From: Stenotrophomonas sp. BIGb0135
GTDB taxonomy: Bacteria; Pseudomonadota; Gammaproteobacteria; Xanthomonadales; Xanthomonadaceae
Direction of reading: 5' to 3'
Assembly (NCBI RefSeq): GCF_024810105.1
Contig: NZ_JANUDX010000003.1
Location: 552,333-616,332 of the forward strand
Length of the DNA stretch: 64,000 nt
The notes beneath the pieces are model-generated. The model was not told the origin of the DNA. It searched no databases and saw only the letters and a program-made list of their open reading frames with translations. Each line of letters starts with the position of its first letter. The stretch's first letter is position 1. Position numbers and translations under genes: made by a program. Positions 56,219 to 64,000 of this stretch are shown in pieces.

Positions 56219-58645
56219 ATGACACGCTTTCGCCGCTGGCTGCGCTGGTTGCTGGTCGCCTTCCTGGTCCTGGGCCTGATCGGCGCCGCCGTCGCAGGTG
56301 GCCTCTATTACGCTGTTTCCTCCAAGCTTCCGGACGTGCAGAGCCTGCGCGACATCGAGATGCAGGAGCCCATGTACGTCTATGCCAGCGATGGCAAGCT
56401 GATGGCGGTGTTCGGCGAGTCCCGGCGCACCCCGATCACCATGAAGGAGGTCCCCGAGCGCCTCAAGCAGGCCTTCCTGGCCACCGAGGACGCCCGCTTC
56501 TACGAGCACGGGGGCGTGGATTACAAGGGCATCGGGCGCGCGGTGTGGCTGCTGGCCACCACCAACGACAAGCGCGTGCCGGGTGGGTCCACCATCACCC
56601 AGCAGGTCGCCCGGCAGTTCTTCCTGAGCTCGGAGTACAGCTACACCCGCAAGCTGGCCGAGATCCTGCTGGCGCGCAAGATCGAGTCCGAGCTGAGCAA
56701 GGACGAGATCTTCGAGCTGTACCTGAACAAGAGTTTCTTCGGCAACCGCGCCTACGGCGTGGCCGCTGCGGCCGAGTTCTACTACGGCAAGAAGCTGGGC
56801 GAACTGGACCTGGACGAGATGGCCTCGCTGGCCGGCATCCCCAAGTTCCCCTCCTCGGGCAACCCGATCAGCAACCCCGAGCGCGCCCGTGAGCGCCGCG
56901 ACTTCTACGTACTGCAGCGCATGGCCAGCCTGGGCTTCATCTCCCAGGCCGAGGCGGACGCGGCCAAGGCGGTGCCGATGCACGCCAGCGCGCACGAGCC
57001 GCCGGTGCAGGTCGACGCGCCGTACGTGGCCGAGCTGGTCCGCCAGGAAATGATCGCCCGCTTCGGCGGCGACGTGGTCAACAAGGGCTACCACGTCACC
57101 ACCACGATCAACGCCGAGCTGCAGACGGCCGCCAACATCGCCGTGCGCGATGGCCTGCGCGTGTATGACCACCGCCATGGCTGGCACGGGGTGGAGCAGC
57201 ATTTCGATGTGCCCGCCGACGCCGACGCCAAGGCCCTGGCCGCCAAGCTGGTCGGGATCCCGTCCCAGTCCGGGCTGCTGCCGGCGATCGTGGCCTCCAC
57301 CGCTGCCGACGGCAGCGCCACGGTCGTGCTGGCCAACCGCAGCGAACTGGTGCTGCCGGTCGCGGCCAGCCGCTGGGTCAACAAGGCCCCGGCCAAGCTG
57401 CTGACCCGCGGCGACCTGGTCCGCGTGCGCGCCGGCGAGAAGGAAGGCGAGTGGCTGATCGACCAGATCCCGCGCGGCCAGTCCGCGCTGGTCTCGCTGG
57501 ATGCCGAAAGCGGCGCGCTGAAGGCGCTGGTCGGCGGCTTCAGCTTCTCCGGCAACAAGTTCAACCGCGCCACCCAGGCACGCCGCCAGCCGGGCTCCAG
57601 CTTCAAGCCCTTCATCTACGCGGCCGCGTTCGACAAGGGCTTCAACCCGGCCTCGATCGTGCTAGACGCGCCGGTGGTGTTCCGCGACCGTCGCGGCAAG
57701 ACCTGGTCGCCGCAGAACGATGGCGGCGGCTTCCGTGGCCCGATGCGCCTGCGCGAAGCGCTGGTGCAGTCGCGCAACCTGGTCTCGGTGCGCCTGCTCG
57801 ATGGCATGGGCGTGGACTACGCGCGCAAGTACATCAGCGAGTTCGGCTTCGCCGAGGCCGAGCTGCCGCCCAACCTGTCGATGTCTCTCGGCACCGCCTC
57901 GCTGACGCCGCTGTCGGTGGCCCGCGGCTATGCGGTGTTCGCCAACGGCGGCTCGCGCGTGGATACCTGGGTGATCGACCAGGTCACCGACCGCGACGGC
58001 AACCTGGTGTTCAAGGAAAACCCGGCCATGGCCTGCCGCGAGTGCGCCGGCTCCAGCGGCGGTGCCCCGGTCAGCCAGGTCGTGGACGGCTTCAACTTCG
58101 GTGCGGCTGCGGCGCCGGCGCCGGCGGCGACCGCGGCGGCCAAGCCGCAGCAGCCGGTAGAGGCGCCCAAGCCGGTCAACCCGGATGCCAAGGTGGCCCC
58201 GCGCGCGATCGACGCCCGCACCGCCTACCAGCTGGTGTCGATGATGCGCGACGTGGTCCAGCGCGGCACCGGTACGGCGGCCAAGGTGCTTGGCCGCGAG
58301 GACGTGGGCGGCAAGACCGGCTCCACCAACGACCACCGCGATGCCTGGTTCTCCGGCTTCGGCGGGCCCTACGCCACCACCGTCTGGGTGGGCCGCGACG
58401 ACTTCCGCTCGCTGGGCTACCGCGAATACGGCGGCAAGGCGGCGCTGCCGATCTGGATCGACTACATGCGCGTGGCGTTGAGGGACACCCCGGTCGCCAA
58501 GAACGACCCGCCGTCGGGCATGGTCCAGGCCACCCTCAACGGCGCCACCGAATGGGTCAAGGTGGAAGACATGGACAAGATCGAGGACTTCAGCTTCGAC
58601 ACCCATGTGCAGCAGGCCGACGACGCCGCGTTCGATATCTTCTGA
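56219..58645 (+). CDS. mrcA: Penicillin-binding protein 1A (bifunctional transglycosylase/transpeptidase)
   Basis: An 808-residue class A PBP that polymerises and cross-links peptidoglycan. After the N-terminal anchor (about 10-32) the GT51 domain shows [12 protein letters not shown] (catalytic E90) and [15 protein letters not shown]; an OB-like linker domain follows; the transpeptidase domain has S460-S-F-K463 in [16 protein letters not shown] in VQSRNLVSV and the late KTGST. A Pro/Ala-rich insert (about 625-660) precedes KTGS. Divergence from pilMNOPQ is conserved in many gammaproteobacteria. A double hairpin with T5 follows. Confidence 0.97.
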   Translation: MTRFRRWLRWLLVAFLVLGLIGAAVAGGLYYAVSSKLPDVQSLRDIEMQEPMYVYASDGKLMAVFGESRRTPITMKEVPERLKQAFLATEDARFYEHGGVDYKGIGRAVWLLATTNDKRVPGGSTITQQVARQFFLSSEYSYTRKLAEILLARKIESELSKDEIFELYLNKSFFGNRAYGVAAAAEFYYGKKLGELDLDEMASLAGIPKFPSSGNPISNPERARERRDFYVLQRMASLGFISQAEADAAKAVPMHASAHEPPVQVDAPYVAELVRQEMIARFGGDVVNKGYHVTTTINAELQTAANIAVRDGLRVYDHRHGWHGVEQHFDVPADADAKALAAKLVGIPSQSGLLPAIVASTAADGSATVVLANRSELVLPVAASRWVNKAPAKLLTRGDLVRVRAGEKEGEWLIDQIPRGQSALVSLDAESGALKALVGGFSFSGNKFNRATQARRQPGSSFKPFIYAAAFDKGFNPASIVLDAPVVFRDRRGKTWSPQNDGGGFRGPMRLREALVQSRNLVSVRLLDGMGVDYARKYISEFGFAEAELPPNLSMSLGTASLTPLSVARGYAVFANGGSRVDTWVIDQVTDRDGNLVFKENPAMACRECAGSSGGAPVSQVVDGFNFGAAAAPAPAATAAAKPQQPVEAPKPVNPDAKVAPRAIDARTAYQLVSMMRDVVQRGTGTAAKVLGREDVGGKTGSTNDHRDAWFSGFGGPYATTVWVGRDDFRSLGYREYGGKAALPIWIDYMRVALRDTPVAKNDPPSGMVQATLNGATEWVKVEDMDKIEDFSFDTHVQQADDAAFDIF

Positions 58646-58686
58646 TCGCCAGTGCCGGGCATGTCCCGGCACCGTGGACGCAGACA

Positions 58687-58710
58687 GGCCGGGCAATGCC
58701 CGGCCTTTTT
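58687..58710 (+). terminator. Intrinsic terminator of mrcA
   Basis: GGCCGGGC-AAT-GCCCGGCC followed by five T residues; an additional hairpin (GTGCCGGG/CCCGGCAC) precedes it at 58652-58672. Confidence 0.92.
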
Positions 58711-58735
58711 GTTCGCCGCCCGCATCATGGCCCAG

Positions 58736-58806
58736 GTAGAGCCACCCCACGGGTGGCTGCACGTAATTGTTGATCGCAGGCGCAGCCCCCCATGGGGTGG
58801 CTCTAC
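58736..58806. repeat. Inverted pair of SMAG repeats
   Basis: GTAGAGCCACCCCACGGGTG (58736 on) and, in opposite orientation, GCAGCCCCCCATGGGGTGG-CTCTAC (58782-58806), 20 bases apart; they can also pair with each other. Confidence 0.85.
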
Positions 58807-58862
58807 CCCGTTGTCACATCGCCGGTGTACATTGCCGTGCAGGTCGCCCAGGAATTCCGGTC

Positions 58863-59507
58863 ATGCATCGAGCCCGTCAGCATGCAGCCACCCAGACCCG
58901 CGAGCGTCGCCACCGGCTCGCCCACGAAGCGGCCCGGCTGATGGCCGAAGGCGGCATCCGCGACTACCACCAGGCCAAACTCAAGGCCGCCGCCCGGCTG
59001 GACATCCACGACGACGCCTCGCTGCCGCGCAATGCGGAGATCGAAGATGCGCTGCGCGAGTACCAGCGTCTTTTCGCCGGTGCCGACCATGGCAGCCAGC
59101 TGCGCCAGCGCCGCGAAGCCGCCCTGCGCGCGATGGAGTTCCTGCGCGGGTTCGCGCCGCGGCTGTGCGGCCCGGTGCTGGACGGCACCGCCGACGCCAA
59201 CAGCCCCGTGCAGCTGCAGGTGCACAGCGAAGACGCCGATGCGGTGCAGCGTTATTTCGACGAACACGGCGTCCCGGCCGAATCGCGTACGCGCCGCATG
59301 CGGATGGACCGCGAGCGCGTACTGGATGTGCCGGTATGGGTGTTCAGCGCCGAAGAGCTGACCTTCGACATCGCCGTACTGCCCTACGACGCGTTGCGCC
59401 AACCACCGCTGTCGGCGATCGATGAGAAGCCGATGCGGCGGGCATCGGCCGTGCAGCTGCGCGAGCTGCTGGCCGAAGCTGAAATCGAGGGCTATCTCGC
59501 CGATTGA
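58863..59507 (+). CDS. Conserved hypothetical protein (nucleotidyltransferase-like?)
   Basis: A 214-residue soluble protein. The N-terminal ~70 residues are basic and helical, with LAHEAARLMAEGGIRDYHQA and RRLDIHDD-like features; the C-terminal part (about 100-200) contains an alternating alpha/beta block RLCGPVLDGTADANSPVQL and DVPVWVFSAEELTFDIAVLP. I recognise it only as a widespread uncharacterised proteobacterial family; the GPVLDGTAD strand is reminiscent of nucleotidyltransferase folds but no catalytic motif is certain. ATG 58863 follows AGGAATTCCGGTC. It has no obvious operon partner. Confidence 0.7.
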   Translation: MHRARQHAATQTRERRHRLAHEAARLMAEGGIRDYHQAKLKAAARLDIHDDASLPRNAEIEDALREYQRLFAGADHGSQLRQRREAALRAMEFLRGFAPRLCGPVLDGTADANSPVQLQVHSEDADAVQRYFDEHGVPAESRTRRMRMDRERVLDVPVWVFSAEELTFDIAVLPYDALRQPPLSAIDEKPMRRASAVQLRELLAEAEIEGYLAD

Positions 59508-59604
59508 GGCGGTCCACCGTGCACGAAGGCGCGGTCCGCGGATGCAGGCACTAGGCTCCCCAACGGGCGAGTCTACCGAGTGCTGGCCGGCACGCCGCCA
59601 TCGA

Positions 59605-60438
59605 TCACGATGCCGGCGACCACCCCAGCAACTGCCTTTCCTGCGCGCTCAACGACAACTTGCGATACAGGTGATCCAGGAACCATGGGCCATCCCGCCA
59701 GCGCGCCGAGGCCGGCAACCCCGCCATGTCTTCCATGGCGCGCGCCAGCACTTTCCACTCCAGCGCATGCGTCGACGCCGGCGGTAGAAAACGTGCCATC
59801 CGCTCGGTGCTGTCGGCGGCCTTGATGCCCGCCCCTTCGTTGTAGACCTCCAAGGACGGTCGTGGCCGCCCGCGTCGCGCGACGTGGCGCGCGAACATCA
59901 GCTCGGAAAACACCCAGGGCGAGCCGATGTAGTCGCCACCGTCCACATAGTCCTTGATCCGCACGGCAGGGCTGTCCAGGTACAGGAACAACTCGCAGCC
60001 GTCGATCATCCGCTGCAAGGCCGCGCTGAGGATCATGTAGACGTTGGCAGCGGTGCGGGTGACCTTGCGGTAGTGATAGCTGCCCGGCTCGTCCTTCTTG
60101 CGGGAGAAATGATCGTCCACGTCGTTGAGCAGCGCGTACACGTTGCCCCAGACGCACGAATCCACGAACACCGTAAGTCCAAGCCGCTCCAGTGCCACCG
60201 CCAGCTGCATCACCTGCTGGCGATCACCGGACGCGTGCGACAGGAACACATCGGCCTTCACGCTGGGAAACAGGTGTTTCTGCACGGTGTCGGCATCGAG
60301 CAGGGTGTCCTTGCCCTTCAGGTAGGACCCCAACGCCACGAGCGGCGACGGCGTGCGCTGTTCGAACGCGGCAACGGCCGCCGCATCCACGGCCATCGGC
60401 GGCGTGGCGAAGTTTTTGATCTTCAGGTCAAGCAACAT
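59605..60438 (-). CDS. TIR-domain protein, putative NADase effector
   Basis: A 277-residue protein with a TIR domain in its middle (about residues 62-195). BetaA reads ADVFLSHASGDRQQ (typical DVFLSHAS), followed by ALERLGLTVFVDSCVWGN and, near the end, SPWVFSELMFARH. The W175-V-x-x-E179 pattern aligns with the D-W-V-H-K-E surrounding the catalytic Glu of human SARM1, suggesting NAD+ cleavage activity. A short N-terminal region and a ~75-residue C-terminal tail flank the domain. ATG 60438 lies inside the end of the upstream membrane-protein gene (16-base overlap), so the two are co-translated and likely work together. Confidence 0.8.
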   Translation of the reverse strand: MLLDLKIKNFATPPMAVDAAAVAAFEQRTPSPLVALGSYLKGKDTLLDADTVQKHLFPSVKADVFLSHASGDRQQVMQLAVALERLGLTVFVDSCVWGNVYALLNDVDDHFSRKKDEPGSYHYRKVTRTAANVYMILSAALQRMIDGCELFLYLDSPAVRIKDYVDGGDYIGSPWVFSELMFARHVARRGRPRPSLEVYNEGAGIKAADSTERMARFLPPASTHALEWKVLARAMEDMAGLPASARWRDGPWFLDHLYRKLSLSAQERQLLGWSPAS

Positions 60439-60869
60439 CGGTTCGCTCCGTTGGCGAGCAGGAAAATGGCCACGCAACAGGTGACCAGAACAACATGGAA
60501 GCCCACCACCGCAGGGCGGCGCAGCACCTGGAAAAACGGTTCGCGCACGGCCCGCAGCCGCGCCGCATCGATGCGCAGCCCCACCACCTCCGCCAGCGGG
60601 CGGTCGGCGGCGTGGTTGTACAACGCGATGAACGCTCGCTCCTGCTGCAGGAAGTACGCGTGGAAACCCATGAACAGCGCACCCGGTGCCAGGAAAAGCG
60701 CCCAGTGGAACTGCACGTTCTCGCCCAGCGAACAGGCCAGCACCGCCGTCATCACCGCGATGCTGCCGCCCTTGATCGCCAGGGCGCCATTGGCCAGGCG
60801 CGTGATCACACCCTGCAGCACGTTGAGATAGCCCAGGCGTAACGCAATCTGATCGGACACGGTCTGCAT
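60423..60869 (-). CDS. Two-TM membrane protein paired with TIR gene
   Basis: A 148-residue protein with two adjacent hydrophobic helices (about residues 33-52 and 55-75), then a soluble helical segment (about 75-120, with HAYFLQQERAFIALYN), and a C-terminal hydrophobic helix (about 120-140). The order IALRLGYLNVLQGVITRLAN then hairpin then YFLQQER is typical of small membrane proteins repeatedly found beside TIR-domain genes and resembles the SLATT/S-2TM class of predicted pore-forming conflict effectors. That class assignment is by layout, not alignment. ATG 60869 is used; a GGAG-rich leader precedes it. Confidence 0.65.
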   Translation of the reverse strand: MQTVSDQIALRLGYLNVLQGVITRLANGALAIKGGSIAVMTAVLACSLGENVQFHWALFLAPGALFMGFHAYFLQQERAFIALYNHAADRPLAEVVGLRIDAARLRAVREPFFQVLRRPAVVGFHVVLVTCCVAIFLLANGANRCCLT

Positions 60870-60961
60870 GAAAACCCTCCGCGTGGCGGCATGCCGCCGC
60901 CACGCCGTGTAGCGACACAAGGGCAGGGCCGCCGCGTAGTGCGGCCCCGCCCTCCCCTGCA

Positions 60962-63900
60962 TTACCAGCCGATACCCACACCGACGCCAACGGTCTTCTC
61001 GCCGCTGTTGGTGAACGCACCGTTGAGGCTGAAGGTGGCCGAGCCGCGCTCGTTCATCACCCGCTGATAGCCCACCGCCAGCGCCGATTCGCCATCGGAG
61101 TGGCCCACGCCCGCACCGAGGCGGTTGTAGGTGTTCAGGCCGGCAGTATTCATGGCCATCGCACTCTGCGCGCTGCTCATCGCCGCCATGCGGTTGAAGC
61201 GCTTGTCCATGCCGTCCAGCCGCTTGTTCAAGCCCTCTACCGCCACATCGGTGTACTCGTTGGCACGCTCCAGCACATCGTTGAGCTGGCGCACGTTGAC
61301 CGCATCGGTGTCCGCCGTGCCCTTGGCCACGTGCTTGACGCTGCGCTCCTTGCCCTCGCTGCCCACGGCGACGGCGGTGTCGCCCTCCGCCTTGACCACC
61401 GGCGCGGGCGTATCGACCTTGGCGACCGGGGTGTCCGCCGGGGCCGTCGGTGGGGCCACCTCGCTGGTGGTCGTGGGTGCGTCGCCGGTGGTCGTCGGGG
61501 CATCGCTGGACAGCGCCAGCGGAGCGCCCTTCCGGCCCATCATCGCGACCGGCGCATTGTCGCGGCCTTCCAGCGTGTCGATCTGACCCTGCAGGTTCTT
61601 CTGCACCTCGTACAGCTGGCCACCGTTCACCGCATCGCGGCTGCCGGCGGCGATCAAGCCGTTGGCGACGTTGCCCAGGACCATGCCGTGGGTGCCGCCG
61701 AGATTCAGGCGGCCGGGACCATCGGAGCGGGAGGCGGGGTCTTCCTGGAAGAGGCGATTGAGATTTCGGTCCAGCGAGGACAGCGATTTTTCGTTGTCCT
61801 GCACCGAGGTATCCAGCGCGGTCAGCGCGTCTCCGACGGTGCGGTATTGGCTACCCTGCACATTGAACGACGGACTGACCGGGGTGCCGTTGGCATCCAC
61901 GCTGCCGCCGAAGACCGTGGCGATGCGCTTGAGCTGGCCGACGGTGGCGGCGTCGTGGTCGGCGGTGCCGTTGGCTACGTTGACGATGCGGCGCGTCAGC
62001 GTGTCGTTACCAAGTGAGACGGTGTTTCGTTCAGTGGCTACCGACCTGTTCCCCAGTGCTACCCCACCTTCGGCCCCCTTATCCACAACGCTTTTCGCAC
62101 CAATCGCAAGGCCAGAGTCAGCAGATACACGCGTTGCTGTCCCAAGTGCAAATCCCTCCAGACCCTCCTCTGCAACGTATGAACCACGTCCGAGAGCTAC
62201 GGAACTTGTACCGGCGGCAATTGAGAAGCTGCCGATGGCAAGCGCGCCATTTGCTGACGCCTCGGCGCTACCACCAATCGCTATCGCATACTCTGTGGCG
62301 CTTGCCAGCTCACCGTCAGCATTGTGACCGATAGCAAAATACTGATTCCGATTTTCAATTTTTGTTAACCGAGAATTTGTTGCGTAAAGCTGTCCGCCAT
62401 TTACCGCATCCTTGCTATCGGCCGACGAGATATCGCCCGCTCCCACACCAGCAAGGCGGGCACCGCCAAAGTCGATTACTGGTTCGCCCGCCGCCATCAG
62501 GTTGCGTCCGGCATGAGGCTGCATCCCGTCCAGCGCAGCGCGCAGATCGGAGATCTCGGTGCGATTCTCGCCGACCTTCTGATTGGTTGCATGTAGCTGG
62601 CTACCGTTGACGGCGTCGCGGCTGCCGGCGGCAATACGTCCATCAGCCACATTTCCCAGCACCATCCCATGGGACCCAGCCAGCAACAGATGGCCTGGGG
62701 AGTCAGAACTTACGACTGACTCTTGAAATAGGCGACCAACCTGGCCAGCCACCGCATCAACGTCATTCCGGTTTGTATCAATGGCAGTGTCGAGTGCCAG
62801 AAGCGCGTCGCCTACGTTGTTGTAACCGGCGCCAGCCAGCACATACTCGGGCGGAGTGATTTTTCCAGCGCTATCTACGGCAGCACCACCGCCCAAGCCG
62901 TCCAGGGTGCCTTTAAGCTGACCAATGGTGGCGCCATCATGATCACCGATTCCATGATTCATGTTTGTCACTCGCCGCTTCAAGTTGTCATTACCAAGCG
63001 AAACCACTCTGCTCTCGTACACAGTCGATTGATTGCCGAGTGCCACGCCTAGATCGGCCCCTGCGTCCACCACACTACGAGCCCCGATGGCGAGGCCTCC
63101 GTGAGCGGAAACTCGTGTCAACGTACCCAGCGCGAAGCCATCTTCGCCTCGGATATCAACGTAAGATCCGCGTCCCACCGCAACGGAACTAATACCAAGC
63201 GCGGAGGAGTAGCTGCCAAGTGCCAGTGCGCCATTCTCCAGTGCGCGAGCACTGTCGCCAATGGCCACTCCGAGTAGTGATGCCTGCGCACCTTCACTAT
63301 CCCCATCAGTTCCGATGGCTAAGAATTGATTCATCTGTTCAACCGAGGAGAGCCTGGAATTAGTCAAGAACAGCTGCCCGCCGTTTACCGCCTCCTTGCT
63401 GTCGGCACTACTGATATCACCCGTCGCCAGCCCACCAATCCGCGCCCCTTCCAGGCCCACTTCCGTTCGATCTTCATTGAACGTAACCACCCCATCCAGA
63501 TCCGGCGCAAAGTCCTCGAACTCGCTACGCAATGCCGCAATGCTGTCGCGGTTTACACCGATATTCAGACGGTTGGCGTCGATGCTGGTGCCATTGATTC
63601 CAATCGCCGCCCGATTGCCATCGATCGCCGTCCGGTTGTCGCCAATGCCCGTCTGGTTGCTATCGATGTCGCCGCGGTTATCCGCGATGTGGCGCGCGTT
63701 GTCTTCCACCACCACCTGTTGCTGCCGCGCGATCTCGTTGGTGGCAAACAGCTGCCTGCCGGTAACCGCTTCGCTGCTATCCGTAGCGAGCGCCGCGTCG
63801 CTGACGCCCGACAAGGTGCGGGTCAAGCTGCCCTGATTGCGCACATCAACGACGCGACCTGTGTTCTGCGCGCCCAACCGCAGATCGCCCGACGCAGATA

Positions 63901-64000
63901 CCTGGCGGACCAGGCTGTTGGCCAGATCCGCACCGGCCTGGGCAGTGCCTGCCGCCGTGGTAGCCGCCGCCGCGGCCGTCTGTGCAGCGCCGGCCTTCTC
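60962..64000 (-). CDS. Trimeric autotransporter adhesin (YadA/Hia-like), 5' partial
   Basis: An open frame of at least 1012 codons running off the right edge; the N terminus with signal peptide is outside the window. From the visible N side: an Ala-rich part, a seven-residue-periodic coiled-coil (ADNRGDIDSNQTGIGDNRTA, about 63540-63720) and two tandem modules of left-handed head repeats with ALAIGS/VALGRGSY motifs and neck/stalk parts (SSADSKDAVNGGQLY). A Thr/Pro-rich linker (about 61380-61510) leads to a coiled coil and the last ~75 residues, a YadA-type membrane anchor with LGAGVGHSDGESALAVGYQR ending VGVGIGW. Surface adhesion function is inferred from the family. Confidence 0.93.
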   Translation of the reverse strand, partial: EKAGAAQTAAAAATTAAGTAQAGADLANSLVRQVSASGDLRLGAQNTGRVVDVRNQGSLTRTLSGVSDAALATDSSEAVTGRQLFATNEIARQQQVVVEDNARHIADNRGDIDSNQTGIGDNRTAIDGNRAAIGINGTSIDANRLNIGVNRDSIAALRSEFEDFAPDLDGVVTFNEDRTEVGLEGARIGGLATGDISSADSKEAVNGGQLFLTNSRLSSVEQMNQFLAIGTDGDSEGAQASLLGVAIGDSARALENGALALGSYSSALGISSVAVGRGSYVDIRGEDGFALGTLTRVSAHGGLAIGARSVVDAGADLGVALGNQSTVYESRVVSLGNDNLKRRVTNMNHGIGDHDGATIGQLKGTLDGLGGGAAVDSAGKITPPEYVLAGAGYNNVGDALLALDTAIDTNRNDVDAVAGQVGRLFQESVVSSDSPGHLLLAGSHGMVLGNVADGRIAAGSRDAVNGSQLHATNQKVGENRTEISDLRAALDGMQPHAGRNLMAAGEPVIDFGGARLAGVGAGDISSADSKDAVNGGQLYATNSRLTKIENRNQYFAIGHNADGELASATEYAIAIGGSAEASANGALAIGSFSIAAGTSSVALGRGSYVAEEGLEGFALGTATRVSADSGLAIGAKSVVDKGAEGGVALGNRSVATERNTVSLGNDTLTRRIVNVANGTADHDAATVGQLKRIATVFGGSVDANGTPVSPSFNVQGSQYRTVGDALTALDTSVQDNEKSLSSLDRNLNRLFQEDPASRSDGPGRLNLGGTHGMVLGNVANGLIAAGSRDAVNGGQLYEVQKNLQGQIDTLEGRDNAPVAMMGRKGAPLALSSDAPTTTGDAPTTTSEVAPPTAPADTPVAKVDTPAPVVKAEGDTAVAVGSEGKERSVKHVAKGTADTDAVNVRQLNDVLERANEYTDVAVEGLNKRLDGMDKRFNRMAAMSSAQSAMAMNTAGLNTYNRLGAGVGHSDGESALAVGYQRVMNERGSATFSLNGAFTNSGEKTVGVGVGIGW

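Noticed and set aside
59605..60869. Thoeris defence system
   Set aside because: No ThsA-type (SIR2/SLOG or Macro-like) gene lies beside the TIR gene; the partner is a small membrane protein. The macro-domain gene at 18.6 kb is too far away.

Overview
The window looks like a chromosomal segment of a Stenotrophomonas species or a very close Xanthomonadaceae relative. The DNA is uniformly very G+C-rich. It carries many short palindromic GTAG-type repeats of the SMAG kind known from Stenotrophomonas maltophilia. It also has a pilMNOPQ-mrcA locus, a class I aldolase/pyk/pgk/gap glycolytic block, and several -10-like TAGAAT hexamers of the type seen in xanthomonads. No tRNA, rRNA, prophage, insertion sequence or CRISPR array was seen. 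Two genes are cut by the window edges: an SLC13-type permease (left) and a trimeric autotransporter adhesin (right).

Layout. 0-8.2 kb: permease, Rieske protein, FAH-family hydrolase, mscL, secreted M28 peptidase, a candidate structured RNA with a strong terminator, a TrmH-type RNA methyltransferase and an AGCS symporter. 8.3-13.1 kb: a tightly overlapped RND efflux operon (adaptor, pump, acetyltransferase). 13.2-16.0 kb: SMAG triplet, then an OprC-like copper TonB receptor with a His/Met-rich DUF2946 protein. 16.2-20.7 kb: cysB-like regulator divergent from cysK, a macro-domain protein and a short M1 peptidase. 20.8-31.0 kb, all minus strand: fba, pyk, HAD phosphatase, pgk, two DUF membrane/exported proteins, gap. 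31.1-32.4 kb: ompW with an upstream FNR/Anr-type box, then a compound palindromic repeat element. 32.4-39.7 kb: racemase, S1/P1 nuclease, MBL hydrolase, a BlaI/M56/TonB-type regulatory operon, flavin reductase and a large CoA hydrolase/transferase. 39.75-40.26 kb: a tandem array of SMAG-bearing ~71-nt units. 40.3-43.8 kb: tkt and a dicarboxylate/amino-acid symporter. 43.9-50.8 kb: a six-gene MoxR/Bat-type operon. 50.9-58.6 kb: pilMNOPQ divergent from mrcA. 58.7-64 kb: conserved hypothetical, a two-gene TIR/two-TM membrane pair, and the adhesin.

How it works together. Central carbon metabolism dominates the minus strand: Fba, GapA, Pgk and Pyk make up most of lower glycolysis, and Tkt links to the pentose phosphate pathway. 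Envelope functions make up most of the rest: type IV pilus assembly, peptidoglycan synthesis, efflux, copper uptake, OmpW, MscL and the adhesin. Co-transcribed genes commonly overlap by 1-8 nt (ATGA/GTGA junctions), which defines the RND, Bat, Pil and BlaI operons. The accessory part most likely to be a little-described system is the TIR-domain protein with its overlapping two-transmembrane partner at 59.6-60.9 kb; it keeps a W-x-x-x-E motif like that around the catalytic Glu of TIR NADases. The candidate ncRNA at 5.6 kb and the two repeat elements at 32 and 40 kb are the other parts that ordinary gene annotation would miss.
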